Assembly: GCA_028281235.1 (NCBI GenBank)
Contig: JANQKG010000030.1
Span: 1-64,000, forward strand
Reading direction: 5' to 3'
Source: Afifellaceae bacterium
GTDB taxonomy: Bacteria; Pseudomonadota; Alphaproteobacteria; Rhizobiales; Afifellaceae
DNA length: 64,000 bases
Numbering within the stretch: position 1 is the stretch's first letter; each line of letters opens with the position of its first letter. The position numbers were made by a program, and so were the translations under genes. The notes beneath the pieces were generated by a model. That model had not been told where the DNA came from, did not search any database, and saw nothing but the letters and a program-made list of their open reading frames with translations. Of the stretch, positions 16,388 to 26,128 are shown piece by piece.

Positions 16388-18718
16388 CTACCCGCCGATC
16401 CGGGAAAAATCCGCTACCGTCAGCGTTGCCTGCCGCAGCATGTTGAGAAGCTTCAGCCGGTTCTCGCGGAGCTCCGGATCGTCGGCATTGACGGTAACGT
16501 GGTCGAAGAACGCGTCGACCGCGGGCCGGAGCTCGGCAAGCGCGCGCATGGCACCCTCAAAATCCTCACGCGCGACATGCTCGCGTGCGTGGCCTTCTGC
16601 CGCCTGCATGACGTGAAACAGTGCGCGTTCTTCCGACGCGCCGCGCGCTTCGATCAGATGGTGGTCCGGCGGATCGGCGAAGGCGCCTTCGCCGTCTTTC
16701 TTCTCCTCGTCGCGCAGGATGTTGGCGGCGCGGCGATAGCCGGTGAGCAGGTTCTGGCCGTCGTCAGTGTCGAGCAGATTGCCGAGCGCCTCCACGCGGC
16801 GGACGATCATAAGGAGATCGTCCTGAGCTTCTTTTGTCTTCTCGCTCGCGCCTTCGGCGCTCCCCGTCTCACGGGGTAACGCGAATACCGCATCGATCAA
16901 ATCGTGCCGCGCGCCCTCGTCGCGGAGATGCACTTTGAGGCGGTCGGCGAAGAAGGCGAGGAGGTCTTCGCTCACATGACGACGGCTCTCAGCTATGAAC
17001 GCATTTTCTTCGTCAAACGACCACGCACGGTCCGTTCGACGGTATTTGTTGCGGCTCAGCTCCCTGTCGCGGACAAGGATCACATGCTCGAAGATGTATT
17101 CTGAGCCCTCCATTGAGGCCGAGCCCGAACCGATCATTTCTCGCTCCAGGACATCCGAAAGCATGCGCCAGAAGCTGATACGCAATTCTCCGTCAAGAAT
17201 GATGCGGATCACGCCCAGCGCCGCACGCCTTAATGCATAGGGGTCCTTGCTGCCGGTCGGCTTCTCGTCAATCGCCCAAAAACCGACCAGCGTGTCGAGC
17301 TTGTCGGCAAGCGCCACCGCGATACTCACCGGTTCGCTCGGCACCGCGTCACCAGGCCCCTGCGGCTTGTAGTGGTCGCGAACGGCGTCCGCGACCTCGG
17401 GCGTCTCGCCCTGCGCCAGCGCGTAATAGCGCCCCATGACGCCCTGCAGCTCGGGGAACTCACCGACCATCGCGGTCGTCAGGTCGGCCTTGGCGAGCCG
17501 CGCGGCTTTCTCCGCAGCGTCGGCATCTGCGCCGACCAGCGGCGCTAGTTCGCACGCCAGCCGTGCGACGCGCTCCACGCGCTCCGCCTGGCTGCCGAGC
17601 TTTTCGTGAAAGGTCACGCTGTCGAGCTTGGCGCCCCACGCCTCCAGCGGAACCTTGCGATCCTGCTCCCAGAAGAAGCGCGCATCGGCGAGCCGCGCGG
17701 CGATCACGCGCTCATTGCCGGCGACGATCGCCTTGCCGCCGTCCGAAGCCTCGATATTGGCGACCAGAATGAAGCGGTTGGTCAGCGCGCCGGAGGCATC
17801 CTTCAAGACGAAGCACTTTTGGTTCTGGCGGATGGTAAGGCGGATGACCTCGTCGGGAATGTCGAGGAAGTCGGCATCGAACGCCCCCATCAACACGACC
17901 GGCCATTCGACAAGACCCGCGGCTTCGTCCAGAAGGCCCGGATCATCGACCACCTCCAGGCTCTGCGCGAAGGCGAGGTTCTTTGCCTCCGTCTCGATGA
18001 TCGCCTTGCGCCGCTCCGCATCGAGCACGACCTTGGCGGCCTCAAGCGAAGCGACGTAATCATCGAAGCGGCGGACGATGATCGGCTCACGGCCGGCCAG
18101 AAAGCGATGGCCCTCAGTCGTGTTGCCGGCGATGACGCCACCGACCTCAAAGGGCACGACGATCGGCTCCTCCGTCTCCGGGCCGAAGGTGCACAGGATC
18201 GAACGCAGGGGGCGCACCCATCTGAGGCTCGCCGTGCCCTCCGCCGGCCCCTTTGCAAACGGCGAGTCTGCCGGCGCGGAGCGCGCGCCCCAGCGCATCG
18301 ATTTCGGCCAGGGGAAATCGCGGATCACACCGGGCACGATTTCGGCGACGATCTCCTCCGCCGCGCGGCCGGGCTTGGTGATTGCCGCGACATAGAAGTC
18401 GCCCTTCTTCGGGTCGGATTGGATTTCCGCATCGTCGATGGAGGCAAGGCCGGCAGCGCGCAGAAAACCTTCGATGGCCTTTTCCGGCGCGCCGACGCGC
18501 GGGCCCTTTCGCTCCTCGCGGGTGTCGGCGGAACGCGCGATGAGCCCATGCACGCTGAGCGCCAGCCGCCGCGGCGTGGCGAAGGCGCGCGCGCCCTCAT
18601 AGGTCAGGCCGGCGCCGACCAGTCCGTCAGTCACGAGGCGGCGCAGATCGTCGGCCGCCTTGCGCTGCATGCGCGCGGGGATTTCCTCCGACAGGAGTTC
18701 CAGGAGCAGATCGGGCAT
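16388..18718 (-). CDS. glyS: Glycyl-tRNA synthetase, beta subunit
   Basis: GlyS pairs with GlyQ to form the alpha2-beta2 enzyme that charges tRNA-Gly; the beta subunit binds tRNA. The 776-residue protein begins [18 protein letters not shown], the standard N-terminus, and contains [40 protein letters not shown]-like [32 protein letters not shown]-like segments and the C-terminal anticodon-binding helices. It is longer than many family members because of a charged segment around residues 560-620 and a linker near 660 ([17 protein letters not shown]). It is the last gene of a minus-strand cluster glyQ, unknown, lemA, DUF2207, glyS. Confidence 0.94.
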   Translation of the reverse strand: MPDLLLELLSEEIPARMQRKAADDLRRLVTDGLVGAGLTYEGARAFATPRRLALSVHGLIARSADTREERKGPRVGAPEKAIEGFLRAAGLASIDDAEIQSDPKKGDFYVAAITKPGRAAEEIVAEIVPGVIRDFPWPKSMRWGARSAPADSPFAKGPAEGTASLRWVRPLRSILCTFGPETEEPIVVPFEVGGVIAGNTTEGHRFLAGREPIIVRRFDDYVASLEAAKVVLDAERRKAIIETEAKNLAFAQSLEVVDDPGLLDEAAGLVEWPVVLMGAFDADFLDIPDEVIRLTIRQNQKCFVLKDASGALTNRFILVANIEASDGGKAIVAGNERVIAARLADARFFWEQDRKVPLEAWGAKLDSVTFHEKLGSQAERVERVARLACELAPLVGADADAAEKAARLAKADLTTAMVGEFPELQGVMGRYYALAQGETPEVADAVRDHYKPQGPGDAVPSEPVSIAVALADKLDTLVGFWAIDEKPTGSKDPYALRRAALGVIRIILDGELRISFWRMLSDVLEREMIGSGSASMEGSEYIFEHVILVRDRELSRNKYRRTDRAWSFDEENAFIAESRRHVSEDLLAFFADRLKVHLRDEGARHDLIDAVFALPRETGSAEGASEKTKEAQDDLLMIVRRVEALGNLLDTDDGQNLLTGYRRAANILRDEEKKDGEGAFADPPDHHLIEARGASEERALFHVMQAAEGHAREHVAREDFEGAMRALAELRPAVDAFFDHVTVNADDPELRENRLKLLNMLRQATLTVADFSRIGG

Positions 18719-18766
18719 GGAATCGGCCTTTCGCGCGGGTGGCTTAGCCCAGCGGAATGCCCGTTG

Positions 18767-20710
18767 TCACCAGCCTCCGCCGCCACCCCCGCCTCCGCCG
18801 CCGCCGGAGCCGCCTCCGCCGGAGAAGCCCGAAGAGCCGGACGAAGAGCGCGGCATGGCGCTCGCTAGCGCACCGGTGGCGCCCGACACCGTGGAAGCGA
18901 TGTTGCGGCTGAAGTCGCCACCGGACCAGGTACGGCCGCGGCTCCAGCGCGGACGATAATGATGCATCGGCTCCGGATCGTCGGGATGCGCCCTGGCAAG
19001 TGCTGCGGCAAACGCGTCGGCCCAGGGCTTTTCCACGTCAAGCGCCACGGCATAGGGAAGCAGCGCCTCGAAACGCTCGGTGGTGATCTCCGGCGCGCCG
19101 GCGATGTTCAGGCGGCCGGATTCCGCCGTATCGAGATAAAGGCGCAGGCCCTCAAGCGCATCCATCACCGGCCGGCCGAGTGCGGTGGGCGCGCGCAGAA
19201 GATAGAGGAACAAGCCGTTCAGCGCCGGGAAGACGAGCACGAGAAACAGGGTGAAAGGGTTGGCCGAGAGCCCGCCCAGCACCGTTCCGACAAGCGAGCC
19301 GGCACTGGGAAACGTGCCGATGAGCTGCGCGCCGAACGAGACGAGCATGGCGGTGGCGGCAATCAACGACATCGCCGCACGGATGATTCCGCCGGCCGAC
19401 GAACCGCGGAGAATCGTCTGTAACATCGGGATGATGAAGAGGCCAAGAAACACGCCGAAGAAGGCAAGTGGGAAGAGCACCACGGCGCTTTCCGCCTGCA
19501 GGCCACCGAAGGCGAAGATCGCCAGGAATACAGCGGCGGTGAGGATCAAGCCGACGACGAAGTAAAGCGTGTTGCGACGGAAGAACTTGTCGCGGTTCTC
19601 CCTGGTGATGCTTTTGCGAAACGCCTCGCCAACGCTTTTGACGGAGGTGCCGTTCTTGCGGCTGATCTCGGCGCGGCCGCCGCTTCTCTCCACCCAATCG
19701 AGGATCGCCTGCTCTCCGGGCGGCAATTGCGCTGCGTCGCTCATGCGATCGATATCGGTACGCTCCAGGGTCAGCTCGCCTTTTTCCTTCTCCTCAAAGA
19801 GCACAAGGCCGCGCACGGCAAGGCTGAGTGCAGCGGCGGTGAAGGCGCGCCAGGCATTGCCGGCAAGGCCCCAGCGGTGGATGTAGCGGGCAAGCGCCGG
19901 CGAGACGCCTTCCGGCGGGTGGAAGAGCGGAATGATCGTGCCGCCTTTCGGGTCGCGCCCCACCGCGTTCCAGGCGGTGACGTAATATCCAAGCACCGCG
20001 ACGAAACCGAGAATACCGATGATCCATCCGGCGTGGTCGCGCAGAAAATGGCGCGCGCGGTCGAGGTCGCTCGGCGGCTCGACGACACCTTGGGGAATAG
20101 CTACGACCACGGAGAAGCCTTGGCGCGGCGCGAGCCGTTTCGTCGTCTGCGCGGCGAGAACGCCGTCAGAGCCGATCGCGCCGGCGAAATCGGTGCCCTC
20201 AGCGCCGAACGGCCCCGTGAAGGCGGTCCAGCGGACCGGTGCTGCGCCATCAGGCAGCGTGACGCGAACATATGCGCCTTCGATCGGGAAGGCCCAGCTA
20301 TTGCCGGTCACGTTCCAGAAGAGCTCCGGCGCGTCATCGAACCAGCGAAGCTGCCGGTCGGTGCGGTAGGTGATCGCATAGGTGTAGCTGCCGGGGCTGA
20401 GGAAGACGTTCTCCTCGCCGGCATAGATGCGGATCGCCTCTCCCTGCCGCTCGGTGAAATGCGGCTCGGGCGCGCCGTTGCGAGTGACGCCGATAAGGTC
20501 GAAGCCAACCTGGCGGACTGCACCGTCGGCATCCTCAAAGGTCAGCGGAAAATCACGAAAGATACCGCGTTTGATGCGATCGCCTTCGGCGCGCACGCGG
20601 ATCGTCTCAACGACTGTCAGCGTACCGTCGCGTGCGACCGTCACATCGGCGGAGAAGCGCTCGATGATTTCTTCGGCGGCCGCCGGCAGGCTTGCGATGA
20701 CCAAGAACAT
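18767..20710 (-). CDS. DUF2207 membrane protein with glycine-rich tail
   Basis: This protein has a secretion signal, an N-terminal extracytoplasmic DUF2207 domain (about residues 15-235: FSADVTVARDGTLTV; FRDFPLTF; YRTDRQLRWFDDAPELFWNVTG), a membrane helix near 235-255, a cytoplasmic linker, several more helices at about 385-540, and a tail ending in eleven glycines and a tryptophan. Such proteins are usually found beside LemA, as here; their function is unknown. The start is doubtful. The ATG at 20710 gives a signal of only about a dozen residues with no basic n-region. The only in-frame start further up is ATG 20836, inside an interspersed repeat; no start has a Shine-Dalgarno. Confidence 0.82.
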   Translation of the reverse strand: MFLVIASLPAAAEEIIERFSADVTVARDGTLTVVETIRVRAEGDRIKRGIFRDFPLTFEDADGAVRQVGFDLIGVTRNGAPEPHFTERQGEAIRIYAGEENVFLSPGSYTYAITYRTDRQLRWFDDAPELFWNVTGNSWAFPIEGAYVRVTLPDGAAPVRWTAFTGPFGAEGTDFAGAIGSDGVLAAQTTKRLAPRQGFSVVVAIPQGVVEPPSDLDRARHFLRDHAGWIIGILGFVAVLGYYVTAWNAVGRDPKGGTIIPLFHPPEGVSPALARYIHRWGLAGNAWRAFTAAALSLAVRGLVLFEEKEKGELTLERTDIDRMSDAAQLPPGEQAILDWVERSGGRAEISRKNGTSVKSVGEAFRKSITRENRDKFFRRNTLYFVVGLILTAAVFLAIFAFGGLQAESAVVLFPLAFFGVFLGLFIIPMLQTILRGSSAGGIIRAAMSLIAATAMLVSFGAQLIGTFPSAGSLVGTVLGGLSANPFTLFLVLVFPALNGLFLYLLRAPTALGRPVMDALEGLRLYLDTAESGRLNIAGAPEITTERFEALLPYAVALDVEKPWADAFAAALARAHPDDPEPMHHYRPRWSRGRTWSGGDFSRNIASTVSGATGALASAMPRSSSGSSGFSGGGGSGGGGGGGGGGGW

Positions 20711-20743
20711 GCTGAGGAGGGCGGCGGCAAACGCCCGGCCAAG

Positions 20744-20890
20744 GCGTTTGTCATCCCGGTTCGGCCGAAAGGCCGGGACCGGGACCCATAGCCACCTAAA
20801 ACCGAAGCAGGGACGTGGGTGGCCCCTCGGCTTCATTGTGTGGCTATGGATCCCGGACAAGCGCGTTCCGCGCTTTCCGGGATGACAGAG
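20744..20890. repeat. Double-hairpin interspersed element, copy 5
   Basis: The arms are TTTGTCATCCCGG and CCGGGATGACAGAG, with inner stems GGCCGAAAGGCC and AAGCGCG/CGCGCTT. It lies between lemA and the DUF2207 gene on the minus strand and abuts or overlaps the 5' end of the latter. Confidence 0.85.
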
Positions 20891-20986
20891 GCATGGGTGA
20901 GGCGCTTGCCGGCTTCGACCTGCCCGCAAGGGGGAGGTTGAGCTGCCATCGTCGCTCGGGCCTCTCACTTCGATGCCGCGCTCAGC

Positions 20987-21550
20987 TCAGGTCTGGAACG
21001 ACACCTTGGGAACGGCGCGGTCACCGGGGTCTTCGATCTCGAAATATTCGCGCTTCTGGAAGTTGAACCGCTGGGCGACGAGGTTGGAGGGGAAGGCTTC
21101 CACCATCGTGTTCAAGTTACGCACCGCGCCGTTGTAGTAGCGCCGCGCCATCTGGATCTCGTTTTCGAGGTTGCCGAGCTCGCGCTGCAGCTCCACGAAA
21201 TTGCTGCTCGCCTTAAGGTCGGGATAAGCCTCCGCCACGGCGAGCAGTCGACCGAGCGCCATGGAGAGCGCGCCCTCAATCTTAGCACGGCCGGCAACAT
21301 CATCGGGCGAGGCGGCGCGCGCCTGGTTACGCAATTCGGTAACCTCCTCCAGAACGCCGCGTTCATGCGACGCGTATCCCTTCACCGTATCGACGAGGTT
21401 AGGGATGAGGTCGGAGCGGCGCTTGAGCTGCACGTCGATGCCGCTCCACGCCTCATGGCTCATCTGCCGGGTGCTGACGAGCCGGTTGTAGAGATAAACA
21501 CCATAGGCCGCGAGCGCGGCGACGATCGCGATGATGATCCATGTTGTCAT
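20987..21550 (-). CDS. lemA: LemA family protein
   Basis: The 187-residue protein has an N-terminal membrane anchor (IIIAIVAALAAYGVYLYN) and then a long helical domain with the LemA hallmarks: SHEAWSGIDVQLKRRSDLIPNLVDTVKGYA, LEEVTELRNQARA, and YNGAVRNLNTMVEAFPSNLVA. LemA proteins are membrane-anchored four-helix proteins of unknown role, commonly encoded with DUF2207 or TPM-domain proteins. Here the DUF2207 gene follows, separated by a repeat element. AGAAAGG upstream supports the ATG at 21548-21550; the longer frame is an arginine-rich read-through. The symbol is by family, not by proven function. Confidence 0.93.
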   Translation of the reverse strand: MTTWIIIAIVAALAAYGVYLYNRLVSTRQMSHEAWSGIDVQLKRRSDLIPNLVDTVKGYASHERGVLEEVTELRNQARAASPDDVAGRAKIEGALSMALGRLLAVAEAYPDLKASSNFVELQRELGNLENEIQMARRYYNGAVRNLNTMVEAFPSNLVAQRFNFQKREYFEIEDPGDRAVPKVSFQT

Positions 21551-21629
21551 TGGGTCGCCTTTCTTCCGCGGTGGCGTCGATGCGCCGCCTCTTCCCCGTC
21601 CTTGCGGCCGAAAGCTGGCGCCTGGCGCG

Positions 21630-22124
21630 CTAGCGGTTGCCAGCCTGCGCGGAGCGGTTCTGTGCGCTGCGCTGCGGCGAGGAAAAAGCGAAGTCCACGG
21701 CCTCCAGCACTTGCCGCTCGGGTGTCTCCTCCGCAGAGAAGCCGATGCGCACATTCATCCCATAGCCGGAGACCAATTCCTTCAGCCGATCCTGAAGCCG
21801 CTGCATGGCGAACGGCTCCAGCGGGATCGTGATCACCGTCTCCTTCTGCGACAGCACGAGATCAAGCCGTTTGCGGGCATCGGACTTCACCACCATGGCG
21901 CGGGCCGGATAGAGCCGTCGCTCGCCGCTCGCCGTGCGGTAGCTGACGTCGCCCATGATGATGACGCCTTCACCCTCCTCGCGGCCGGACCGGCCGAGGC
22001 GCACATTGAAAGTCCATCCCGTGGCTGAGAAAAGCATGGTGAGCCGCGGCCGCGCCGCCTCACCCTTTGCCTCTGTGCCGTTTTCGCTGGAACCCTCGTG
22101 GGTTCCTGCCTCCTCGTCGCTCAT
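21630..22124 (-). CDS. Conserved hypothetical protein between glyQ and lemA (164 aa)
   Basis: The protein has an acidic, disordered N-terminus (about 28 residues rich in E, G and S), followed by an alpha/beta core of about 120 residues that begins [17 protein letters not shown] and includes [14 protein letters not shown] and [20 protein letters not shown]. It has no signal peptide or membrane segment, and I recognise no domain. Its ATG overlaps the glyQ stop by four bases, so it is translationally coupled to glyQ. Proteins in this position are common in Hyphomicrobiales. A role linked to the tRNA synthetase is suggested only by position. Confidence 0.8.
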   Translation of the reverse strand: MSDEEAGTHEGSSENGTEAKGEAARPRLTMLFSATGWTFNVRLGRSGREEGEGVIIMGDVSYRTASGERRLYPARAMVVKSDARKRLDLVLSQKETVITIPLEPFAMQRLQDRLKELVSGYGMNVRIGFSAEETPERQVLEAVDFAFSSPQRSAQNRSAQAGNR

Positions 22125-23128
22125 GCCGCAAATCCCCCGCCTTCCGTCCGAAGCCAGGCTGCCCCGCAGGATTTTGTCAGATTTCTCACCCGCAGGATAT
22201 AGCTCTGCCGCTCAGTTACAGAAATGACACCCCGCGCGTCGAGCAGATTGAACAAATGGCTCGCCTTGATCGCCTGGTCGTAGGCCGGCAGGGCTAAAAG
22301 ATGCGCCTTTTCATCGCCCCCGGCCTCAGCCTCAGCAGCGCCGGCCTCCAGCAGCGCCTGGCATTCCCGCTCCGCATCCTCAAAATGCCGCTTCAGCGCG
22401 TCCGTATCGGCGTGCTCGAAATTGTAGCGCGAATATTCCTGCTCCGCCTGGAGGAAGACATCGCCATAACTGACTTTGCCTGAACCCTCCAAACCGTTGA
22501 AATTAAGGTCATAAACGTCGTCGACGCCCTGCACGTACATGGCCAGCCGCTCCAGCCCGTAAGTCAGCTCGCCGGAGACCGGCGCGCAATCGAAGCCCGC
22601 GACCTGCTGAAAATAGGTGAACTGCGACACCTCCATGCCGTCGCACCAGCATTCCCAGCCGAGCCCCCAGGCGCCCAGCGTCGGGCTCTCCCAATCGTCC
22701 TCAACGAAGCGGATGTCGTGCAGATTGGCGTCGATGCCGATGGCGGCGAGCGACCCGAGATAGAGCTCCTGCAGGTCGGGCGGCGACGGTTTTAGGATCA
22801 CCTGGAACTGATAATAGTGCTGCAGGCGATTCGGGTTCTCGCCATAGCGGCCATCAGTGGGGCGGCGCGATGGTTGCACGTAGGCGGCGTTCCAGGGGCG
22901 AGGGCCGAGCGAGCGTAAGGTCGTGGCCGGGTGAAAAGTGCCGGCGCCAACCTCCATGTCGTAGGGCTGCAAGATGACGCAGCCATATTCCGCCCAGTAA
23001 CGCTGCAGCGTCAGGATCAGCCCCTGGAAGGAGCGGCGCGGATCAAGCGGATCGGCCCCAGCAGCAGCGCTTTGCGACGCCGCAATGGACGCGCCTTGTT
23101 TCGGCGAGGGAACGTTGGAAGCGCTCAC
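22121..23128 (-). CDS. glyQ: Glycyl-tRNA synthetase, alpha subunit
   Basis: GlyQ is the catalytic class II subunit that forms glycyl-adenylate. The 335-residue protein shows [74 protein letters not shown] with the motif 2 arginine, and [15 protein letters not shown], all diagnostic of the alpha subunit. An extension of about 30 residues precedes the usual start (SFQGLI), which is common in alphaproteobacteria. It begins the minus-strand cluster ending in glyS; unusually for many bacteria, the two subunit genes are separated by three others. Confidence 0.96.
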   Translation of the reverse strand: MSASNVPSPKQGASIAASQSAAAGADPLDPRRSFQGLILTLQRYWAEYGCVILQPYDMEVGAGTFHPATTLRSLGPRPWNAAYVQPSRRPTDGRYGENPNRLQHYYQFQVILKPSPPDLQELYLGSLAAIGIDANLHDIRFVEDDWESPTLGAWGLGWECWCDGMEVSQFTYFQQVAGFDCAPVSGELTYGLERLAMYVQGVDDVYDLNFNGLEGSGKVSYGDVFLQAEQEYSRYNFEHADTDALKRHFEDAERECQALLEAGAAEAEAGGDEKAHLLALPAYDQAIKASHLFNLLDARGVISVTERQSYILRVRNLTKSCGAAWLRTEGGGFAA

Positions 23129-23243
23129 GCGAAACTCACTTGGAAATCGGCTGGAATCGCCAAGTTGGGTGCCATGTTCGGGGGTGGAGGGTCAAGGCGG
23201 AGATCGGCGGCCGCGGCGCGCCTTTCATAATTGGACTTGGCCG

Positions 23244-24110
23244 CTACCTAGCCATCACCACCCGCACCCACCAATCCGGCCGTGTCGCGCTGAGTTGCTC
23301 AGCCGCTGCCTCCGCTTCCCGGAAATCGCTGTAAAGCCCGAAGCAGGCGGAGCCGGAGCCCGACATGCGGGCGAGCTGGCAGTCCGGCGTGTCACGCAAT
23401 GCGTCGAGGACGGCGCCGATCTCCGGCGCGATGGCACGCGCCGGCGCCTCCAGGTCGTTGCGGCAGGCGCGGAGCCATTCGGTGATCGCTGCCGGCGAGA
23501 TCACGCCGCCAGCTACCGGCAGATCGGGCAACGGCGGGTTCTCGCGCGACGGCAGGGCCGCGAACACCGCGGCGGTCGACACGGTCCTTGCCGGCCAGAC
23601 CAGCACCATGGGCAGCGCCGGCCAGCCCGCCAGCGTCGTGATCTCCTCGCCGACGCCCCGCGCCCGCAGCGCCCGGCCGGTAAGGCACATCGGCACGTCG
23701 GCGCCGAGCGACAGACCGATGGCGCGCAGCGTATCGGGCGCAATCGGCGGAGCGGCGCTTTCGTTCAAAGCCAGAAGCACGGCCGCGGCATCGGCGGAGC
23801 CTCCGCCAAGCCCCGCACCCGCCGGGATGTCTTTCTCGACATGGATCGAGACGTTGAGCCGGCGGCCGCCATGCCCAAAGAACGCCTCGGCCGCCCGCCA
23901 GGCCAGATCATTTCTGTCGCCGGGAGCATGCGCGGCGAAGGGTCCGGAGACGGAAACGGTAAGCTCACTTGCGGGCGCAATCACCACCCGATCGGCGAGA
24001 TCGGCGAAGACCGCGATGCTGTCGAGGAGGTGATAGGAATCGGCGCGCCGGCCGACGACATGCAGGGCCAGATTGATCTTCGCGTGGGCGCGGCGCTCAG
24101 AAGTGATCAA
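23244..24110 (-). CDS. ispE: 4-diphosphocytidyl-2-C-methyl-D-erythritol kinase
   Basis: IspE phosphorylates CDP-methylerythritol in the MEP pathway of isoprenoid synthesis. The 288-residue GHMP kinase has AHAKINLALHVVGRR at the N-terminus, the ATP-binding PAGAGLGGGSADAAA (96-110), SLGADVPMCLTG, and the C-terminal ARMSGSGSACFGLY. The predicted start is a TTG at 24108-24110; no ATG or GTG lies in frame nearby and the Shine-Dalgarno is weak, so the start is uncertain by a few residues. The TPR-LysM gene lies 37 bp upstream on the same strand, and a polyprenyl synthase, another isoprenoid gene, lies further up. Confidence 0.93.
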   Translation of the reverse strand: MITSERRAHAKINLALHVVGRRADSYHLLDSIAVFADLADRVVIAPASELTVSVSGPFAAHAPGDRNDLAWRAAEAFFGHGGRRLNVSIHVEKDIPAGAGLGGGSADAAAVLLALNESAAPPIAPDTLRAIGLSLGADVPMCLTGRALRARGVGEEITTLAGWPALPMVLVWPARTVSTAAVFAALPSRENPPLPDLPVAGGVISPAAITEWLRACRNDLEAPARAIAPEIGAVLDALRDTPDCQLARMSGSGSACFGLYSDFREAEAAAEQLSATRPDWWVRVVMAR

Positions 24111-24147
24111 GCTGTGGGAGTCGCCAAGTTGCGGGTCGGCTCGCGGA

Positions 24148-26049
24148 TCAGATCTCGCCCGGGATGACGAGTTGCATGCCGGGCTGGATCACATTCGGAT
24201 CGCTCAGCTTATCCTTGTTGGCGTCGAAGATGCGCTCAAACGCATCTCCCGATTCCAGAAGGGCGGCTGAAATCGTCCAAAGCGAATCGCCCGGCTTCAC
24301 CGTGTAGAGCGTTGCCGGCGACGGCATTTCGGCGTCACCCTCCCCCTCCGCGGTCTCCGGCTCAACGAGCCGCCCCTCGTTGATCTTGCGAAGGACAAGC
24401 GCCAGCTCGTCGCCCTCAGCGCCGAAATCGCGCGCGTGCCGCCACTGGAACTGCGCCTCCAGAGCGCGGCCGACCTGCCAATAGGCGTCGCCAAGATGAT
24501 CGTTGATGACCGGGTCCTCGGGCCTGAGCGAGACGGCGCGCTCCAGCTCCTTCACCGCTTCCTCAAACTCGCCGAGCCGATAATGCGCCCAGCCGAGCGA
24601 ATCGACGATGTAGCCGTCATTGGGCCTGAGATCGACCGCCTTGCGGATCATCTCCATCGCCTCTTCCAGGTTGATGCCCATATCGACCCAGGAATAGCCG
24701 AGATAGTTGAGCACCAGAGGCTGGTCGGGGCTGAGCTCCAGCGCCTTTCTGAAGTCGGCCTCAGCCTTCTCCCATTCTTTGGTGCGCTCATAGGCGATGC
24801 CGCGGAAATAGAAGAGGCTCCAATCGGCCGGACCGGGCTCGGGAACGCGCGCGATCGCTTCAGCATAAACCTCCGCCGCGTCGGCGAAACGCTCCCGGCC
24901 GCGCAGCATGTTGCCGTACGAGATGTAGCTTTGGATATCGTCGGGATCGGCGGCGATCGCGGCCTTGAAGGCGGCCTCCGCCTCGTCCGTCCTGTCCATG
25001 CGGTCAAGCGCCAGCGCTGAGCGCAATTGCGCCAGGGCGCGGAACGGCGCGTCGGGCGGTATGGCTTCAAAGGCCTCGATCGCCGCCTCGCCCTGGTTGT
25101 TGGCGTCGAGGAGGTTGCCGAGCGACAACGCGGCAAGGCCGCCGGCGATCTCCGGATCGAGATGCAGCGCCAGCCGCAGATAGAGATAGGCGACTTCGGT
25201 CCCGCCCTCTTGACCGACGGCGGCGCCGACACCGGCGAGCGCCTCCGCTGCCCCTTGGGCGGGCGTGGTCACCGTGCCGGCCACCTGACCGGAGCGGACC
25301 GATCGCAGCGCGGCGATCGCCAAGGCGTTGTCGGGGAAACGGCTGAGGAAATCCTCAAGCGCCGCCTCAGCCTCCTCGTTGCGGCCGGCGATGGCGAGCG
25401 CGCGCGCATAGGCCTCCGTTATGCGCACCGCATTGGCGTCCTCCGCCAGCGCCGCCTCTAGCGCGTCAAGCGCCTCCGACGTGCGCCCCGCGGTCAGCGC
25501 AATGTAGCCGCCGTGCAAAAGTTTGAACGGCTCGTACCAGCTTTCGCCCTCCAGCTTGGCGAGGTCCTCCAAGGCTCGTTCGGGTTCGCCGGTGCCGAAG
25601 GTCGCCCAGGCCGTCAGAAGTCCGCCGACCAGATTGGCCAACACGCCACCGCGGGCGCGATCGAGGCTCTCGATGGCCTCGTCATGGCGGCCGGAGCGAA
25701 TATGCTCAGTGGCGGTGATCAGGCGCGCGACGTGATTGTCGGGCGATGTCCCCTGCAGGCGCTCGGCAAAATCGATCGATTCCTCCAAATCGCCTGCGGC
25801 AGCGCTCAAGACGACGGCGCGCTCCAGCAGGAAAAGATTGTCGGGGTCGATCTCCAGCGCGTCACGATAGAAGCCGGCGGCGGCCGCCACGTCTTTCTCC
25901 ACGTCGGCCGTGCGCGCCGCCAGATAGGCTCCGGCAAGGCTCGACGCGCCCTCAGAGGAGGGTGCGGCGTGGGCCGGGGCAGCGGAGAGCGCGCCCAAGG
26001 CCATTGCCAGGACCGCCGCTTGTGTGACGCACCGTCTGAGAGACGTCAT
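24148..26049 (-). CDS. TPR-repeat protein with C-terminal LysM domain
   Basis: The 633-residue protein has a Sec signal peptide (cleavage near APAHAAP, residue 28), at least ten tetratricopeptide-type helix pairs over residues 40-540, and a LysM domain at about 580-633 (TLYTVKPGDSLWTISAALL ... IQPGMQLVIPGEI). TPR arrays bind proteins; LysM binds peptidoglycan. The combination predicts a periplasmic scaffold tethered to the wall. Position between ispE and a polyprenyl synthase is common for the TPR protein in this order; a LysM at the end of it is less familiar to me. An acidic linker (ETAEGEGDAEM) separates the two parts. Confidence 0.88.
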   Translation of the reverse strand: MTSLRRCVTQAAVLAMALGALSAAPAHAAPSSEGASSLAGAYLAARTADVEKDVAAAAGFYRDALEIDPDNLFLLERAVVLSAAAGDLEESIDFAERLQGTSPDNHVARLITATEHIRSGRHDEAIESLDRARGGVLANLVGGLLTAWATFGTGEPERALEDLAKLEGESWYEPFKLLHGGYIALTAGRTSEALDALEAALAEDANAVRITEAYARALAIAGRNEEAEAALEDFLSRFPDNALAIAALRSVRSGQVAGTVTTPAQGAAEALAGVGAAVGQEGGTEVAYLYLRLALHLDPEIAGGLAALSLGNLLDANNQGEAAIEAFEAIPPDAPFRALAQLRSALALDRMDRTDEAEAAFKAAIAADPDDIQSYISYGNMLRGRERFADAAEVYAEAIARVPEPGPADWSLFYFRGIAYERTKEWEKAEADFRKALELSPDQPLVLNYLGYSWVDMGINLEEAMEMIRKAVDLRPNDGYIVDSLGWAHYRLGEFEEAVKELERAVSLRPEDPVINDHLGDAYWQVGRALEAQFQWRHARDFGAEGDELALVLRKINEGRLVEPETAEGEGDAEMPSPATLYTVKPGDSLWTISAALLESGDAFERIFDANKDKLSDPNVIQPGMQLVIPGEI

Positions 26050-26128
26050 TCGCTCCTCACCCTCTTGAGGCCAGGATCATGCCTGTACACTGGGGCGGCG
26101 AGCGCTTCAACGCACCGGCCTCAGCGTA

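Noticed and set aside
18767-18840. Run of eleven glycine codons at the end of the DUF2207 protein as a possible frameshift
   Set aside because: Glycine-rich tails ending in tryptophan are usual in DUF2207 proteins, and the frame closes normally.
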